A stretch of 64,000 nucleotides of DNA from Carya illinoinensis (Eukaryota; Streptophyta; Magnoliopsida; Fagales; Juglandaceae). The notes beneath the pieces were generated by a model. It made no database searches. It was not told where the DNA came from and worked only from the letters and a program-made list of their open reading frames with translations. The number at the start of each line of letters is the position of its first letter. The first letter of the stretch is position 1. The position numbers and the translations under genes are program-made. Positions 10,701-26,100 of this stretch are shown here, piece by piece. The stretch covers positions 37,766,001 through 37,830,000 of the forward strand of contig NC_056752.1 of NCBI RefSeq assembly GCF_018687715.1, given 5' to 3'.

Positions 10701-13700
10701 ATTTCTTCTTTTAGGGAATTGGCAATTCTGTGGCTACTTGGCAACCATGCTTTCTGGTGTTGTCAGGGTTATATCTTTATGTTTTGGAGTCGGAAAAGTC
10801 CCAGAGCTACCAGCGATGCACAAGGTTTTCATTTTCCTTTTCCTTGTGTTTCTTGGATATTGATTCTTCTCTGCTCTTTGTGATCTGATCTTCTTAACCT
10901 TTAGGTACTTTTATCCTTGTAGTCGATAAACAAGAGAGAGAGAGAATACTGTGTTGTTTTTTTATTAATGAATATCCAACTATATATATACAAGTAGTGG
11001 CCATTATACCCTCATACTATACATTTAATTACAATTATGTATTCCAACACTCCCCCTCAAGCTGGGGCATATATATCATATAAACCTAGCTTGGAACAAA
11101 TAAACTTTAGCCGACTATGACAAAGTGGTTTGGTAAACACATTTGCAAGTTGATCAGTAGACTTCACAAAGGGTGTAGAGATATCACCACTGAATATCTT
11201 ATCTCGAATGAAGTGACAATCAATCTCAATGTGTTTAGTCCTCTCATGGAATACAGGATTAGTTGCAATATGTACTGCAGCTTGATTATCACAAAATAAC
11301 TGAAGGGGGATAGGAGCTGGAAACCCAATCTCATGAAGAAAGTGTTGCAACCATGTCAGCTCACTAGTAGTGTGAGCCATTGCTCTGTATTCGGCCTCTG
11401 CACTAGATCGAGCTACTACTGTTTGCTTCTTACTCTTCCATGTAACCAAATTACCTCCTACAAAGGTACAATATCCAGTAGTCGATCTTCTATCTGAAGG
11501 AGATCCTGCCCAATCAGCATCTGAAAAAGCTTCAGTTCTAAGATGCCCATTTGGTCTATACAAGAACCCAAGGCCAGGAGCTCGCTTAAGATACCGAAAA
11601 ATATGGGTTACAGCATCCCAATGTGAGACCCTAGGCGTTTGTAGAAATTGGCTCAGTACACTTACTGCATAAGAAATATCAGGTCTCGTGATAGTCAGAT
11701 AATTTAATTTTCCAACAAGTCTTTGATACCGACCTGGATCTCCAAACAACTCACCTTCCTCTTTCAAGAGTTTACGATTTGGATCCATAGGAGTGTCAAT
11801 AGGCTGTGCACCCAACATGCCAGTTTCTTCCAAAAGATCAGGCACATATTTTCTCTGAGATAGGTTGATACCCTTTTTAGATCTACTAACTTCGATTCCA
11901 AGAAAGTATCTAAGTTTACCCAAGTCTTTTGTCTAAAACTGATCATGTAAAAATTGTTTCAGTCTGGCGATTCCAGCTGAATCACTCCCAGTAATTACAA
12001 TATCATCTACATATACAATCAATAAGATATGACCTGCATCACTATGCATATGAAATACCGAGTGGTCTGTTTGGCATCTATGAAGATCAAATGCCAATAC
12101 ACTATCAGAGAACCTCCCAAACCATGCTCGAGGAGATTGTTTCAAACCATATAATGCCTTTTTTAACTTGCAAACTGTATCTCGACACTCCTCCTGAGCA
12201 ACAAAACCAGGTGGTCCATATACACTTCCTCATTTAAGTCACCATGTAGGAATGCATTTTTAACATCCAACTGAAATAAGGGCCAATCCAAATTAGTAGC
12301 AAGAGAGATCAATACCCGAACAGATGAAATTTTGGCAACGGGAGAAAGTCTCGTCGTAATCAATGCCATAAATTTGAGTGTAACCCTTAGCTACCAAGCG
12401 AGCTTTCAGATGTTCCACAATGCTAGTAGGATGGAATTTGACTGTGTATACCCATCTACAGCCAACAGATTGTTTTCCCGACGGCAAAGGAACAAGATCC
12501 CATGTCCCATTATGGTGAAGAGCATCCATTTCATTTTCCATGGCTGTCCTCCATCCCGGATCAAATAAAGCATCCTGAACTGACTTAGGAACAGAAACTT
12601 TTGACAGTTGAGAAGTGAAAGATGAAAAAGATGGAGATAATGCATGACAGGAGACATATTGGCTAATCGGATGTTGAGTAACACAAGAACGAGTACCTTT
12701 TCGGAGAGCAATAGGTGGAGATTCTGAAGCACTGAGTAACTCAGGGTCTGAAGACGGAGACAAAGTTGGTGGAGGCAAGGGAGCCGGGGTCCGTGAGCGA
12801 CGCGAGTACACCTGTAGAGGGACAAGAGAAGGCACTAAAGGAGGTTGGGTAATAGTGGGGACTGTGGAGGAGAAAGGGTTAGAGTAGGTAATGGTAGAGG
12901 ATCACACTCAACAACCGAAGACATGTCTGAGAAATAGGATATGGACTCAAAAAATGTGACATCAGCACTTGTGAAGTAGCGTCGAAGAGCAGGACTATAG
13001 CAGCGATATCCTTTTTGTGTTCGGGAATAACCAACAAAGAAACACTTAGTAGCACTTGGATCAAGCTTATCAAAGCCTGGGAGAAGGGAGAGGAGCCATC
13101 GAGGACAGATGAAGGCATACGATTGATAAGGTGACACGCAGTAAGAATACCATTACTCCAAAAACGTTTAGGAACATGCATGTGCAGTAAAAGTGCTCGA
13201 GTTACATCTAACAAATGACGATTTTTACGTTCAGCAAACCATTTTGTTGGGGTGTGTAAGAACATGCAATTTGATGAACAATTCCCTTATTGCTTAAGTA
13301 AGCAGCAAAGGTATTAGATTGATATTCTTTAGCATTGTCAGAACGCAAAACTTGAACTTTTTGTCCAAATTGAGTTTTAATTTCTTTTCGAAAGACTTTG
13401 AATATGGAAAGGAGTTCAGATCTTGCTTTCATCAGAAATAACCATGTCATACGAGAATAGTCATCAACAAATGTAACAAAATATTGAAACTTGTTTGATA
13501 CAATGTTGAATGGTCCCCATATATCAGAATGAACCAATGCAAAAGAAGAAGATGTTCGATTATCAACTCGAGGTACAAAAGACACACGGTGGTGTTTACT
13601 AAGTTGACATGCTTCACAAGGAAAGGGTGACACATTTCCAAGATCCCTAACTTGACGTTTCAAAAGAGAAAGGGATGGGTGTCCAAGACGGTAATGCCAT

Positions 13701-16700
13701 TCAAAAGCGGAGGAGGAAGTGAGGGCTCGAGTGGGTGACTGGTCGACGTCGAGGTAATACAGACCACCAGTTTCATGCCCCGTACCAATCTTCTTCCCCG
13801 TCTTGAGATCCTGAATGATACATACAGAAAGAAAAAATATCACAGAACATTGAAGGTTTTGAGTGATTTTACTAATGGACAGCAAGCTAAAGGGAAAACT
13901 AGGAGCCTATAGAACAGATGACAGGGATATAGACTCAGTGAGCTTGGTGGATCCAATGCCTGTAACTTTAGCAAGAGTAGCACTCTTGGGAAATGACATA
14001 GTACCTAACTCAGATAAGGAATGAGACAAACCAGTTAGATGTTCATTAGCTCCTGAATCGATGATCCATGGATTTTGGATAGATGAGACAAGACATGTGG
14101 ATGCTGTACCTGGTTGGGTAAGAGTAGCTCTAGAAGATAAAGCCGCTCGTGTAACTAAAAATTGATCATACTCATCCTTCGATATGCTGATCATCTCTGG
14201 AGGCAAGTTGGAACTCGTTGCCTGTGATGTAGAGTCTTGGCAAATGGCCTGATTAGCGGACCCAGATGGTCTCCCATGTAGATCCCAACAATAGTCCACC
14301 GAGTGGTTAGTGCGACCACAATGGGTGCACTTACGAGATTCACGACCTCGAGTACGGTTACCTCTGGCATCACGTCCCCCACGTGCACCTCTACCACCCC
14401 AGCCTCCATGCCCACCAGGAGCAACATAAGAGGCAACTAAAGCGGATCTCTCATTACTCTGGTCAGAAGATAACTGAGATCCAGGTCCAGATAATATGGC
14501 TCTCTAGAGTTGGGAGAACACATCAGGAAATGAGGGGAGCTGTGGGCTTGCCAGAATTTGAGAGCGAACCGACTCATACTCAGGTTTTAGGCCAACTAGA
14601 AACCGAACAACGTTGAACTCTTCACGTTGTTTTAGCATAATTGAAACATCAGAAGTGATAGGTTGATAAATTTTGGGATCTTCACATATACCCATCACTT
14701 TAGAGTAATACTCTTCTAGACCCAAAGCACCATGTTCCAATCCAAAAATTGTTGACACAACTCATAAATACGAGTTGTGTTTCCAACACCCGAGTTCATC
14801 TGTTTGAGATGCCTCCATATCTCCTGAGCAGTGTCAAAGTGTACTAAACTAGCACAAATATTAGGCTCAATACTAGTCAACATCAAGGAGCAGATTTGAG
14901 CATCTTCTTGCTCCCATTGAGCAAAGGTAGAACTAGTTGACTCAGGCATTGAATCAACCAAGTGGGTACGACGAAGACCTTTACCTTTCAAGAACATTTC
15001 AACAGATTTTGACCATAGTATGTAGTTCTTTCCATTCAAGTTCACCGTAGTCATAGGCATGTTAACGTTTGGTGCAATAGATAATGATTCAAACTTAGCT
15101 TCCATGGAGAAAAATACGAGAGTATGGATCAAAAAACGAACAAATACATGCTGGAAAAATGGAAACCAGCTTAACAACCCAAATCTCGGATCTGTACGGG
15201 TCAAAAACAGTCTATACCGGTCAGAACAGCCAATTTTAGGACCTGAACCGGCCTGTTTCTGTCTGTATCGGCCCTGTTTCTGTCTGTTTCGGCCTGTATC
15301 GGTCTGAACCGGCCTGTTTTGGCCTGTATCGGCCGGTACAGGATTCGGGCGTATCGGATTCAAGAATAAATAAGAAAACGCGAATAAGTTATTCCTAACC
15401 CGGAATAAGTTATTCCTAACCCTGATGCCAAACAAGTGCTATTCCAGATAGGAATAGGTTCTTATTCCAGATTGGGGGCATGCACAACCACGGATAGGAT
15501 AGCAGAACACACCAGGAATAGCCAAAAACTTGCAGCCAAACATACCTGGACTCTTCCTCTGGCCGGTGATACACAGTCCTTCCGGCAGCTGATGGAGACA
15601 AAAACTCACCGGAGTGGACAAAGGACGCCGGCGACCTCGATTCCGGTGTCCATTACCAGAGATAACCCCTTATGTCACTGGAAAAACAGTTCGGAAGGAG
15701 CTGCCGGCCGAAACTTCAGCCAAAACTTCACAACACCACCAACAACCAACGACAACCGCCAGCACCCACCGGAAAAACACCACTAACTCCTTCGTACAAC
15801 CACAACCGACCACTCACTTCTCTGATACCATGTAGTCGATAAACAAGAGAGAGAGAGAGAATACTGTGTTGTTTTTTTATTAATGAATATCCAACTATAC
15901 ATATACAAGTAGTGACCATTATACCCTCATACTATACATTTAATTACAATTATGTATTCCAACAATCCTCACAATTTTTTATTGGATGATCCTTTCCCTT
16001 TGGTAAATATCTTCTTTTTGGAATTTTAAGAGACCTAATCAGTTGTATTTCATTTTTGGGGTGTTGCAGCATGGCTGGCAGACAAGTGCATGAAGTTCCT
16101 CCAACAAATGTTGGTGGTGCGCGGTTTTGTCTTGCCGTGAGTTTCAGGGGAATGGACATTCAGAAGGTAAGCTTAGTTCTTTTAAGTAATATGGTTTGAC
16201 ATTTTCTTTGTATGAATCAAAATTATTGTTGTTTTTTAGATTTTTATTTTAAAGTTTTAAGAGGTGCTGTTTTTTATACTTTGCATGCCTTACTTCAGAC
16301 ACTAACGGTATGGTGTCTTTCGGTTAGTACAACACACAGACACATATATACATGAACCTTCACATGTCCAGTTGTTTATTGTTTACATAATATTCTAAGC
16401 AAATATTTCAGTTTTCCTTCTCGATCTTGAAAGTTAGCCATTTAGTAGATTTGATTTTTTCTTTTTTTATCTTTTGGGGCCCCATTGATACTGATTTTGA
16501 TTAGTTTGACTTAACTGGAGGTTTCAACCAGTGGCGGGCCTAATTTTTTGAAAAATCAAAATATACGCTAATTTTTAATCATAATTTTATAAATATAGAA
16601 AATGCCCCCCTCCCCCCCCCCCCCCCTCCCAAAAAAAAAAAAATTATAATCTCCATATGCTCTACAAAATTTTATAAAATTTCAATATACGTAGAAATGT

Positions 16701-19700
16701 CTCCAATTTTTTTCCTATAATCTCATAATTTTGTATAATTTCTATAGATTATTTATTTTCAAGAGTGTGGTCTCACCAAAATTAAATCAAAACTATGTTT
16801 AGGAGAAATAATAAACTTATTAATATAAATCCCAAAGTTTTTTGTTATACAATATTAGGCTTCTTAATATAGAATCCAAAGTAAAAATACAACAAAAATC
16901 ATTTAAGGTTGGTGATCTATATGGAAAATAGTTGAGAGGTTTTATCCTCTAGACTTCATTGAATAAGAAAAAACTTATTGAAGGTCTGTATTATAGTATT
17001 ATATACTTAATGTGACACGAAAATATCTAGAGTTTACATGAAACTTAATAAATTAGCTTACATACTAGAATGAAAGATGATATTCTCAAAGATCACTTGA
17101 TAGTTTATATGAAGCAAATAAATTCTAAATATTTTATTATAAAAATAATAATGGATGAATATTATTTCGTGAAACATTATCGTAAAAAATCTGAAACATA
17201 TATTAAGATGTATGTTTAGAATTTTATTTCTACGTGTAAATTGCAAATTATCGAGATCTAATTTTATATATATGTTTTTATGAGTTTTGAATTTTAATGT
17301 GTCGCACATTAGAAAATTTGGTCCCCCCTCAAGAAAATTGCTAGTTCTGCCACAGATTTCAACTATGTAGTTTTTGCTTCTGATGGAGATTACTTTTTTA
17401 TTCTTTTTGTGGAAACCTATTGTTCAAAAGTTAACTATAAAAAAATCTTTTGTTTAATGCAATTAGACAATATATGAGGTATCATGTGATTCAATGTGCC
17501 CTGAAATTTTTGCATACTTTATTACCACGTGTGGCAAAATGCTATTTGTGTTGGATTACAAAACAATTTATTATACCTATTATTTCCTCTAATTTGGGCA
17601 TGGATCTGGCATTTGTTTTCATCTATGTAAGTGAAAAACTGATGCTTTAACTTTTATTTTCCAGGCTTTGGAATCTTCTAGTACCTGGGTTGTATTGTTT
17701 TCCAACGAGGAGGAAAAAGTCATCTGGTTGAAAGGACTTATTCAGGCCACTTATCAAGCCTCTGTAATCATTTTAAATCCAGCTTTTCATTATTCGGTTT
17801 TTGGTGATTATCATTAAGGTAAATATGTATTTCTGCTGCATGTAGGCACCTCCATCTGTTGATTTACTTGGAGAAAGAAGCAATGTTCAAGCTGTGCTTG
17901 GTGAGCCTCAGTCCTCAAATTCAAAAGTAGCGGACCTTGTCATTAATGGGGCATTGGTAGAAACAAAGTTATTTGTATACGGAAAGGTTAGCAGGTGCAT
18001 TTATTTATTCATTAGTATGACAGTTAAAGGTTTTGTGTTTCAAGGTATCTTTAGGGACTTCATTCACCTCCCGTATGGTTTAGGTTATATTAGCAAATCG
18101 TTAACTACTAGCTAATTTTCATTGCTTTAAGACTTACAATTGTGTAATTTTGTATTTCATATAATTATGCAGACTGGAGATATAGTTGACGAGAAGCTTG
18201 ATGAGACTCTAATTCTTGAGGTTCTTGCTGGTGGGGGCAAGGTTTGTATAGCGCCTTTTATTTCAGTATCTTTTGTTTCTCTGCTGACAAACTTTTCCTT
18301 TTTATAAGTGAAATCTTTTATTAAAACTCAAAAAGGGAACCCAAGCACACATGAAGTATACATTACATACACCTAACCAGAAAAAGGTTTCTCTGTTGAC
18401 ACACTTGAAAAGTTTTAACTTGAATAATGTGATGTTCTTGTCTCTTCCATAATTGGACGGAAGTAACACATGGGGCGTTCAGAGGAAATTCTGTCAATTT
18501 CATTTTTAAGAAGAGAATGGGTGTAGCCCGGTAGCCGAGTCCTAGATTTCATGCAGGAGACAAGTAGAACAGATGGGTCTTGCATAAAAAATAAAGAACT
18601 TGGGGTTTTAATCTGTTGATTCATGTACGAATACTGGAATAAAATATCTCTTCAATCCTGTTAATTCTTCTAAAATCCATGATATTTAGCTATATTCTAT
18701 TGTTTTACTGAGTCCCTTTCTTCATGCCTTACAAACTGGTGAAGTCGGTTTTCATTGTTTTGCTAGCCAGCTAACAATACTGCAAAAGAAGGGACATGAT
18801 TCTAGAGAAGTGTAGTGGGAAAATGGAGGGACAAGGTTCCTCAATATAGCTTCCCAATCTGAACACCAAGCCAGCCTTGTGGGACAGATGGATGGGGGCA
18901 AGCAGGTTCCTTAGTGTTGGGATGTACAATATCTCAAATTAATCTCTCTGTATCAATCCAAACTGGATACGACATGTTTCTGGAGAGAGCTTTCTTGGTA
19001 ATGAGATTGAGTGCCTTCTCCTCTCAGACCAGCCCTGCCATCTGTAGAGCCAAACCAATCTGTTCTTGCTAGATTTGTTTGGGTGATATAAAAATTTGAG
19101 AAATCATTGCTTGATGTTTCTTATTGAAGCTCTTTCTGTTCCTCAAGGGGCTGTGTGTCCATATAAATATCTCCCATAAGATGTGTTAGCCTTATATTTG
19201 ATGTGCACAACTGGAGTTCATATGTAGCTTATTGAAGTTGAGAAGTTTTTTGGGCTTAACAAACTTTTTGTCTAACCATTTACAAGTACAGCTGATTCTT
19301 CAATTATCATATATTTTTCCATTGAATATTTAGTCATTTTATATTACAGGTTTACGTAGTTCGTTGCATGGCCGACCTTACAGTCAAGATGAAGCTACAC
19401 TCCTTAAAGATTAAAGATGAGCTTCAAGGTCATCTCTCTTCAAGTCCACAGTATCTAGCTTGTTCAGTTGAGAAAAATGACAAATCGGCTGCTTCCCCTG
19501 GCTCATTGGATCCTCATCCAAGGGAAACGTCTTTATTACTTCCTGAGAATGACGACATTTTCAAGGATGCTTTGCCAGATTTTATGTCTTTGTCAGATAT
19601 CAGCATTTATTCACCAAATATTGATGTGGGTCATTGTGGAACGACGGTGGACATGAGCGATCCTGCTCTGTTCAAGTCCACTGAAGCCTTCTCTCGTGAA

Positions 19701-22700
19701 AAAGATCTGGGAAAGGGAAAGGGCATTTCTGGTGAGATCTATTATGAGGCAGAGGGCAGTGATAATTCAGATTTTGTATCTGTTACCTTCTCGACAAGGA
19801 GTTCTGGCTCGCCTGACTATGATGGTGTCGATACACAGGTACCTGAGCTGAGCATCTTGGACTTTGAGTTAGACTTGATAACATTAGTTTGTAACACTAA
19901 TCTTTTCAATTGAATATTTTCAGATGAGTATTCGAATGTCCAAACTAGAATTCTTTTGCAACAGACCCACTCTTGTTGCCTTAATTGGTTTTGGCTTGGA
20001 TTTAAGCGCTGGGAATCATATGGGAAGCAATACAGATATGACAAAAGCTTCAGAAGATGAATCTTTGATGAACATGGAGAAGACAGAATATAGTGGACAT
20101 GTTAAAGGGTTGCTAGGTTACGGTAAAGGTCGTGTAGTATTTTTCTTAGGCATGAATGTTGACAGTGTCTCTGTATATCTTAACAAGGAGGATGGTTCCC
20201 AGCTTGCCATGTTTGTACAAGAAAGTTTCCTGTTGGATATTAAGGTTATGATCTTGTCAGTAGTCAATTGTTTCAGCCTTTCCTGTTTCAATATTGTTAA
20301 TATGAATTGTTTCTGAGAGTTAAGTTACTCTTCCAAAATATTATGGTGTTTTCTCCAATGTGGATTTTAAATTTCATCTATAGTTCAACAACAGTTTTCT
20401 TTTTGTTTTTTTTTTCACTGTGATCTTCCGTACCATATTCTGAATTGCATGTTTTCTTTTATCTTTTTCAAGGTCCACCCAAGTTCTCTTTCGATTGAAG
20501 GCACATTAGGAAATCTTAGACTTCGTGACATGTCTCTTGGAACAGATCACTGCTGGGGTTGGCTTTGCGATATACGTAACCCGGGGGTTGAATCCCTTAT
20601 TAAGGTCTGTTACCCAGTTTTTGTTGAGCAAGTGATGCATTGCAGGATGTGGGTTTTGTTCTTCTATATTTATATTCACAGTAATTATTCTCAGAATACT
20701 ATTTCTTCCATTTTCTTTTCCAGTTCCAATTCAATTCTTATAGTGTTGAAGATGATGATTACGAAGGATATGATTACAGCTTGTGTGGGAGACTTTCTGC
20801 TGTACGCATTGTGTTCCTCTATAGGTTTGTTCAGGAGGTACATTACAAAACTACTGGTGATTATTTCCGTAGTTTCCATGTTTAGCAGTGTTAATGATTC
20901 TCAAGGTATTTTAATTTATTGTCATTCAAGTTTCTCATGGTTTCTATGTGATTTGAAGTGCTTATGAAAAATTTTTCCTTGATTTTTAACTTTTTTTTTA
21001 AGATATTTGTATTACATGCTTTCTGCAGATAACAGCATACTTTATGGATCTTGCTACCCCACGTACTGAAGAAGCAATCAAACTTGTGGATAAAGTTGGA
21101 GACTTTGAGTGGTTGATTCAGAAATATGAGATGGATGGATCTCCTGCTTTAAAGCTGGACCTCTCACTCGACACTCCAATAATCATCATTCCGAGAAATT
21201 CAATGAGCAAAGAGTTCGTAGATCTGGCCTTGTTTCTTGTATAATACTAATTTGATAGACTTCAAGATACAATTTGAGTGAGACTATTTACGACCTGGGA
21301 GTTTTAGAGAGAGAGGTATTAGTTTCAAAGGTTGAAATGTGTCACATGAAAATTTTACAAATTAAATAAATATCTGGAAGGTATGTGAATTGGAGTAATG
21401 TAGTACTTTTGACGCAGGGATCTTGGTATTGGTGGAGGTGGTGACAACAATGGTGGTGGTGGCGTGGTTAAGTTACTAATTGTCCCAAATTTTAAAGTTG
21501 ATAACAAAAGTTAAACGTAATTGTTTACTTAATATCCTTATATCCATTTATGTGTGGGCCTAACACTCCTCAATAAGTGGGTTCAACTTGTGAAATATTC
21601 AATCGAAATGAGATGTAACGAGTGGAGTTTTGTTCGAATTCAGGATCACTGCTGTGATTCGATGTTGAATCACCAATTATCCAAAAACCTTAAGTTGATG
21701 GGAATGAATGAATTTTATTGTTAAAAATGGTGAAGGCGATGACAAATAGGTTTTGTTGTTGCTAATAGCAATGAAGAGGTGATGAGTTAGATGTTGGTGG
21801 TTGTCGTAGTAACGATGAATTTGTATTTTGGGTGATATTGATGACTGTAGTGGTTGGAAAATGCGGCGGCAGCAGCTGTTGTGGGTATGGTAATAGATGG
21901 AAGCTGCTAATGATGGGTGGTGGTGGTGGTGTGACTGCTGCAGCCATGAATGATGCCAATGATGTTGGTGTAACATTGTGTTGGTGATGGTGGTGGTTCA
22001 ATATGGTGGTCTTGGTTGTGATGACAATGACAAGGGTTTCAAACATAACTCCTTGCGTGGGTGATTTGGAAGGACCACCTTTTTTTTAAGTTTTGATTGG
22101 TGGGATTGGGATTTCTATACAAAGATTTCTGAAAATCCTATTTTATTGAGTTCAACAGAAACAGAAACTCCCAAGTTCCTACATCTTTTCATGACAATGA
22201 ACTCTTGTAGTTCCTGTTTTGCTTAAAGATGTATACAAAAATATAATGTTTACTGAAAGATTATATGCTATATCATTTCAATCTGTCCAAGGAGCATGGC
22301 TTGGAAATCGTATTAAATTGTCTGCCTATTTGAGCTTAAGCTACAAATTTAGCAGTGCTAAACTTTGTTGTATAGATTTATTTTGATTAGGAACCCCTTT
22401 TCTTTTCCCCTTTTTATCCTTCTTATGGTTCATTTTTCCTTTTGTGGTTGATTTAACAGTCGTGGTAAAATAGCTTTGCAATTTTTTACATGATGTTAAT
22501 TTTTGTAGGCTTACTGTTTAGTTGAGTGTAATCTTTTGGTATTTTGCAGCTTCATTCAACTTGATCTGGGCCAGCTGCAGGTGACAAATAAATTTAGTTG
22601 GCATGGCAGCCCAGAGAAAGATCCTTCAGCTGTCCGTATTGATGTTTTACATGCTGAGGTTCATATCCTTTTTTATTTCATAGTGTGTTGACATTATCGA

Positions 22701-23126
22701 TTTACTTCACTATTGTTCACACCGGCATCTTGTTTTGCAGATTCTGGGTATCAACATGTCTGTAGGAATCAATGGTAGTATTGGTAAACCAATGATAAGG
22801 GAAGGCCAAGGATTTGATGTTAATGTGCGCCGAAGTTTGAGAGATGTGTTTAGAAAAGTTCCAACCTTTTCACTAGAAGTGAAGGTAGTATTTGCACTTG
22901 AGATTCTTATCAAATAGTTACTTTCTTTCTTTTCATTTGTTGGTTTAAACAACTTTAATATACCTTGTGTGGGGGGCAGTGTTGATACTATTATGGTTTA
23001 CATTGTTCTATATGGTGTCACGTGAAGATGGTATAGACCTGAAGTTCTCTGGTATATAATATGCCTTGTGCATTTACTTGACATCTGTGGGCTTCTGTGC
23101 TGGAAGAAACCTTTTGTATGGAACAC

Positions 23127-23177
<51 letters not shown>

Positions 23178-26100
23178 TACATATATATGCTTTATTTTTC
23201 CACAAATTATGATCCCAGTCTGGTTTCTTACTAGAGTAGAATTTGTGGAAAAATCTGTGACTTTTTGGGCTCAATAGTTTCTTCAGTGGGCAATGATTAT
23301 GATTTTTTGTGATTTAATTTGTCATATTTAAAATATATTTGGGTTGCTTTTTTAGATCTGTCAGTTTTATTTATTACAATGAGTTCAAACCTGTGTGTGT
23401 TCTTTTTAGTATATGGTTTTAGATTAAATTTGATGTGATTGGTTCAAGGTGAAGAACGGAGTCATTCCTTAGTAAGTCTATTATTTTAAGGGTTGCAGTC
23501 TTTGTTTGGTTCATTTATACCTTAATTGATATTGTTTCTTTCTGATTAGATTTATCCATGATACTTATGATTTGTATTGGACTTGAGCTGACTAATTTTT
23601 GGGAAATCTGTGTGTGTAAGGTCATGTGGTGGTGTTTCAAAGAGACTCTGGCTCACTATTTTCTTTTCTTTTTCCTTGTATTTTCTGATGTAAACATTTG
23701 TGCTAAGTTTCTGGTGAAGATGGTGAAGACCATTCGCTAGCTATAAGGCATATTATGTATCAGTGTAATGAAAAATCTGTCTCAAATTTGGTTTTATTTA
23801 ATTATATTGATAAATCACACAAAAAAAAAAATATTAATTCGATGTAATGGTTGATTATAACCAATCTAAATATACACACCTGTGCGCGCATATACACACA
23901 ATATAAAGCTTATTTATGCAGTAACAAAGGGTTCCATTAGTCTTTTTTTTTTTTTTTTCATTTTTTTCTTGGTTTAAACTGACAGCATGGAATAGGAGGC
24001 TGACATGACTGGATTCTAACCTGATATGATATTTGAATTTATTCTCATAATTATAATTTGTTGCACTTCAATTGTAATCTTCTAAAAGTTTCAACTTTAT
24101 TATTCATTCTGTCAAGAGATCCACTCAACCATCAGTGTGACAAAATGAATTTTGTGCCTTCAGGGGGTACATAATTTACAATGCAAAAAAAAAAAAAAAT
24201 CCTAATTAAAATTGAGTTATTCTATCAAGTTATTCCATAAAACATATAATAGCATCCATGCCTGCAATTCAAAAACTATAGTGAAAAGGAACTAGATGAG
24301 AGTCGGGTGGAATCTTTTATGTAATCCTATTTCAATGTTTCAGGTTCCAATATTTTTTTTAATATTTTTGATTTTATCTCATTTCATTTCTGAAAATATT
24401 TTTTTGCTGTATGGATTGAATAATTTGATTAGAGATCAAAGTGGGATCATCTATTCTACAACCGACTCTAAATATATCTCTTAAAATTCAAAATTTAAGA
24501 TCGATGCATTTTATACAGTTTTGGTTGGTTAGCTTTTCAGGGTCTCATATGTTTTGAGTTAAAGAAAAAAAAAAAAAACTTTATGGGATGATTGTGATTA
24601 TGATTCTTTAGTTGATTCTTTACTCATCAAAAAATGATTCCTTGGTTGATATGTATGAGTGATTTTTTGAGCAGGTAGGTTTATTGCATGGGGTGATGTC
24701 TGACAAAGAATACAAAGTTATTCTGGATTGTACATACATGAACTTATGTGAGGAGCCAAGGCTTCCTCCAAGCTTCCGAGGCAGGAAATCTGGTTCAAAG
24801 GATACCATGAGGATGCTGGCTGACAAGGTCAACATAAGTAGTCAAATGCTACTCTCACATACGGTTACGACAGTGGCGGTTGTAGTTGACCATGCCTTAT
24901 TAGAGTTGTGTAATGGCATTCAGGAGTCACCCCTAGCTCAAATTGCCGTGAGTAATTATCTTGATTCAACTGACATGAATCTTGATCTTGATTATATATA
25001 TACATCTGTGTGTGTGTATCTGTGCTTTGTACTATTTATTTTTCATAGCGTTGGCTGCTATGTTTTAAATTATCTTGTTTGTTTGGTTTTTCAGCTGGAA
25101 GGTCTTTGGGTATCATATCGGATGACATCGTCCTCTGAAACAGACCTATATGTAACTATTCCCAAATTTTCCATTCTAGATATCCGCCCAGATATAAAAC
25201 CTGAGATGCGCCTGATGCTTGGATCATCCACTGATGCTTCCAAACAAGCTTCTCCTGGAAATTTTCCATATTTTTTGGATAAAGGCAGCTTTTCAAGAAC
25301 AAACACAGAAGCTGAGCTTGACATTGATGTGCTAGTTCCAACAATGTTCTTGATGGACTACAGATGGCGGAAGTCATCCCAATCATTTGTGGTTCGGGTT
25401 CAGCAGCCTCGAGTTCTTGTAGTACCTGATTTTCTTCTTGCAGTTGGTGAGTTTTTTGTGCCTGCTTTGGGAGCAATAACTGGAAGGGATGAAACAATGG
25501 ACCCTACCAATGATCCCCTGAGTAGGAAAAATGGCATAGTACTCAGTGAACGTGTTTACAAACAGAAGGAAGATGTGGTGCACCTGTCCCCAAGTAGACA
25601 ATTAGTTGCAGATTCTTTAAGCATTGATGAATACACATATGATGGTTGTGGAAAGGTTATCTGTTTAAGTGAAGAAACTGATGCAAAGGAATCCCATTCA
25701 TTCAGATATCAACCAATTATAATTATTGGACGTGGTAAGAGGCTGCGGTTTGTGAATGTAAAGATTGAGGTACTATCACTTCCTACCTACAGATTGTTGC
25801 TCTTTTAATACTACTTGCATTTATTTCTTATTTTTATAAATGGGGGCAATGTGTGCATTAGATTTGGCCACTAGTTGGAGTTCTCTAAAACAGATGGGCT
25901 GGAAGGAAACTAATGTTCAGATTTTTGTTTGACAAGTAAGATAAGTTTTTATTGATAATAAAAGAGAGAATTCAGCATCATTGGCTAAGTAGACACCTGA
26001 CATCCAAGGATTTGGACTAGGCTGTCAACATTTATCCACATTGCTAACAAATAGTAATTTAGACTTAGCACAGCTAATCTTCAGACTTAAGACAGCTTCA

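Larger units (their letters stand above)
10918..15964 (-). mobile_element. Complete but defective Copia retrotransposon (5,047 bp), antisense in VPS13 intron 9
   Basis: Flanked by a 5-bp target duplication ATCCT (10913-10917 and 15965-15969). LTRs at 10918-11049 (132 bp) and 15831-15964 (134 bp) differ by two substitutions and one 2-bp GA-repeat indel. The PBS complement tctgatacca is at 15821-15830 and a polypurine tract lies next to the other LTR. Gene order on the minus strand is gag, protease, integrase, RT, RNase H. The coding region has several stops and frameshifts, so it makes no full polyprotein. It lies opposite to VPS13 and the intron still has both splice sites (10825 and 16069). 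Confidence 0.97.

Noticed and set aside
21677..22046. Histidine- and proline-rich minus-strand ORFs
   Set aside because: By-products of a ggtggt/gatggt-rich stretch inside intron 18.
23132..23168. Poly-T run as an antisense retroposon tail
   Set aside because: No retroposon sequence or target duplication next to it. Treated as simple repeat.
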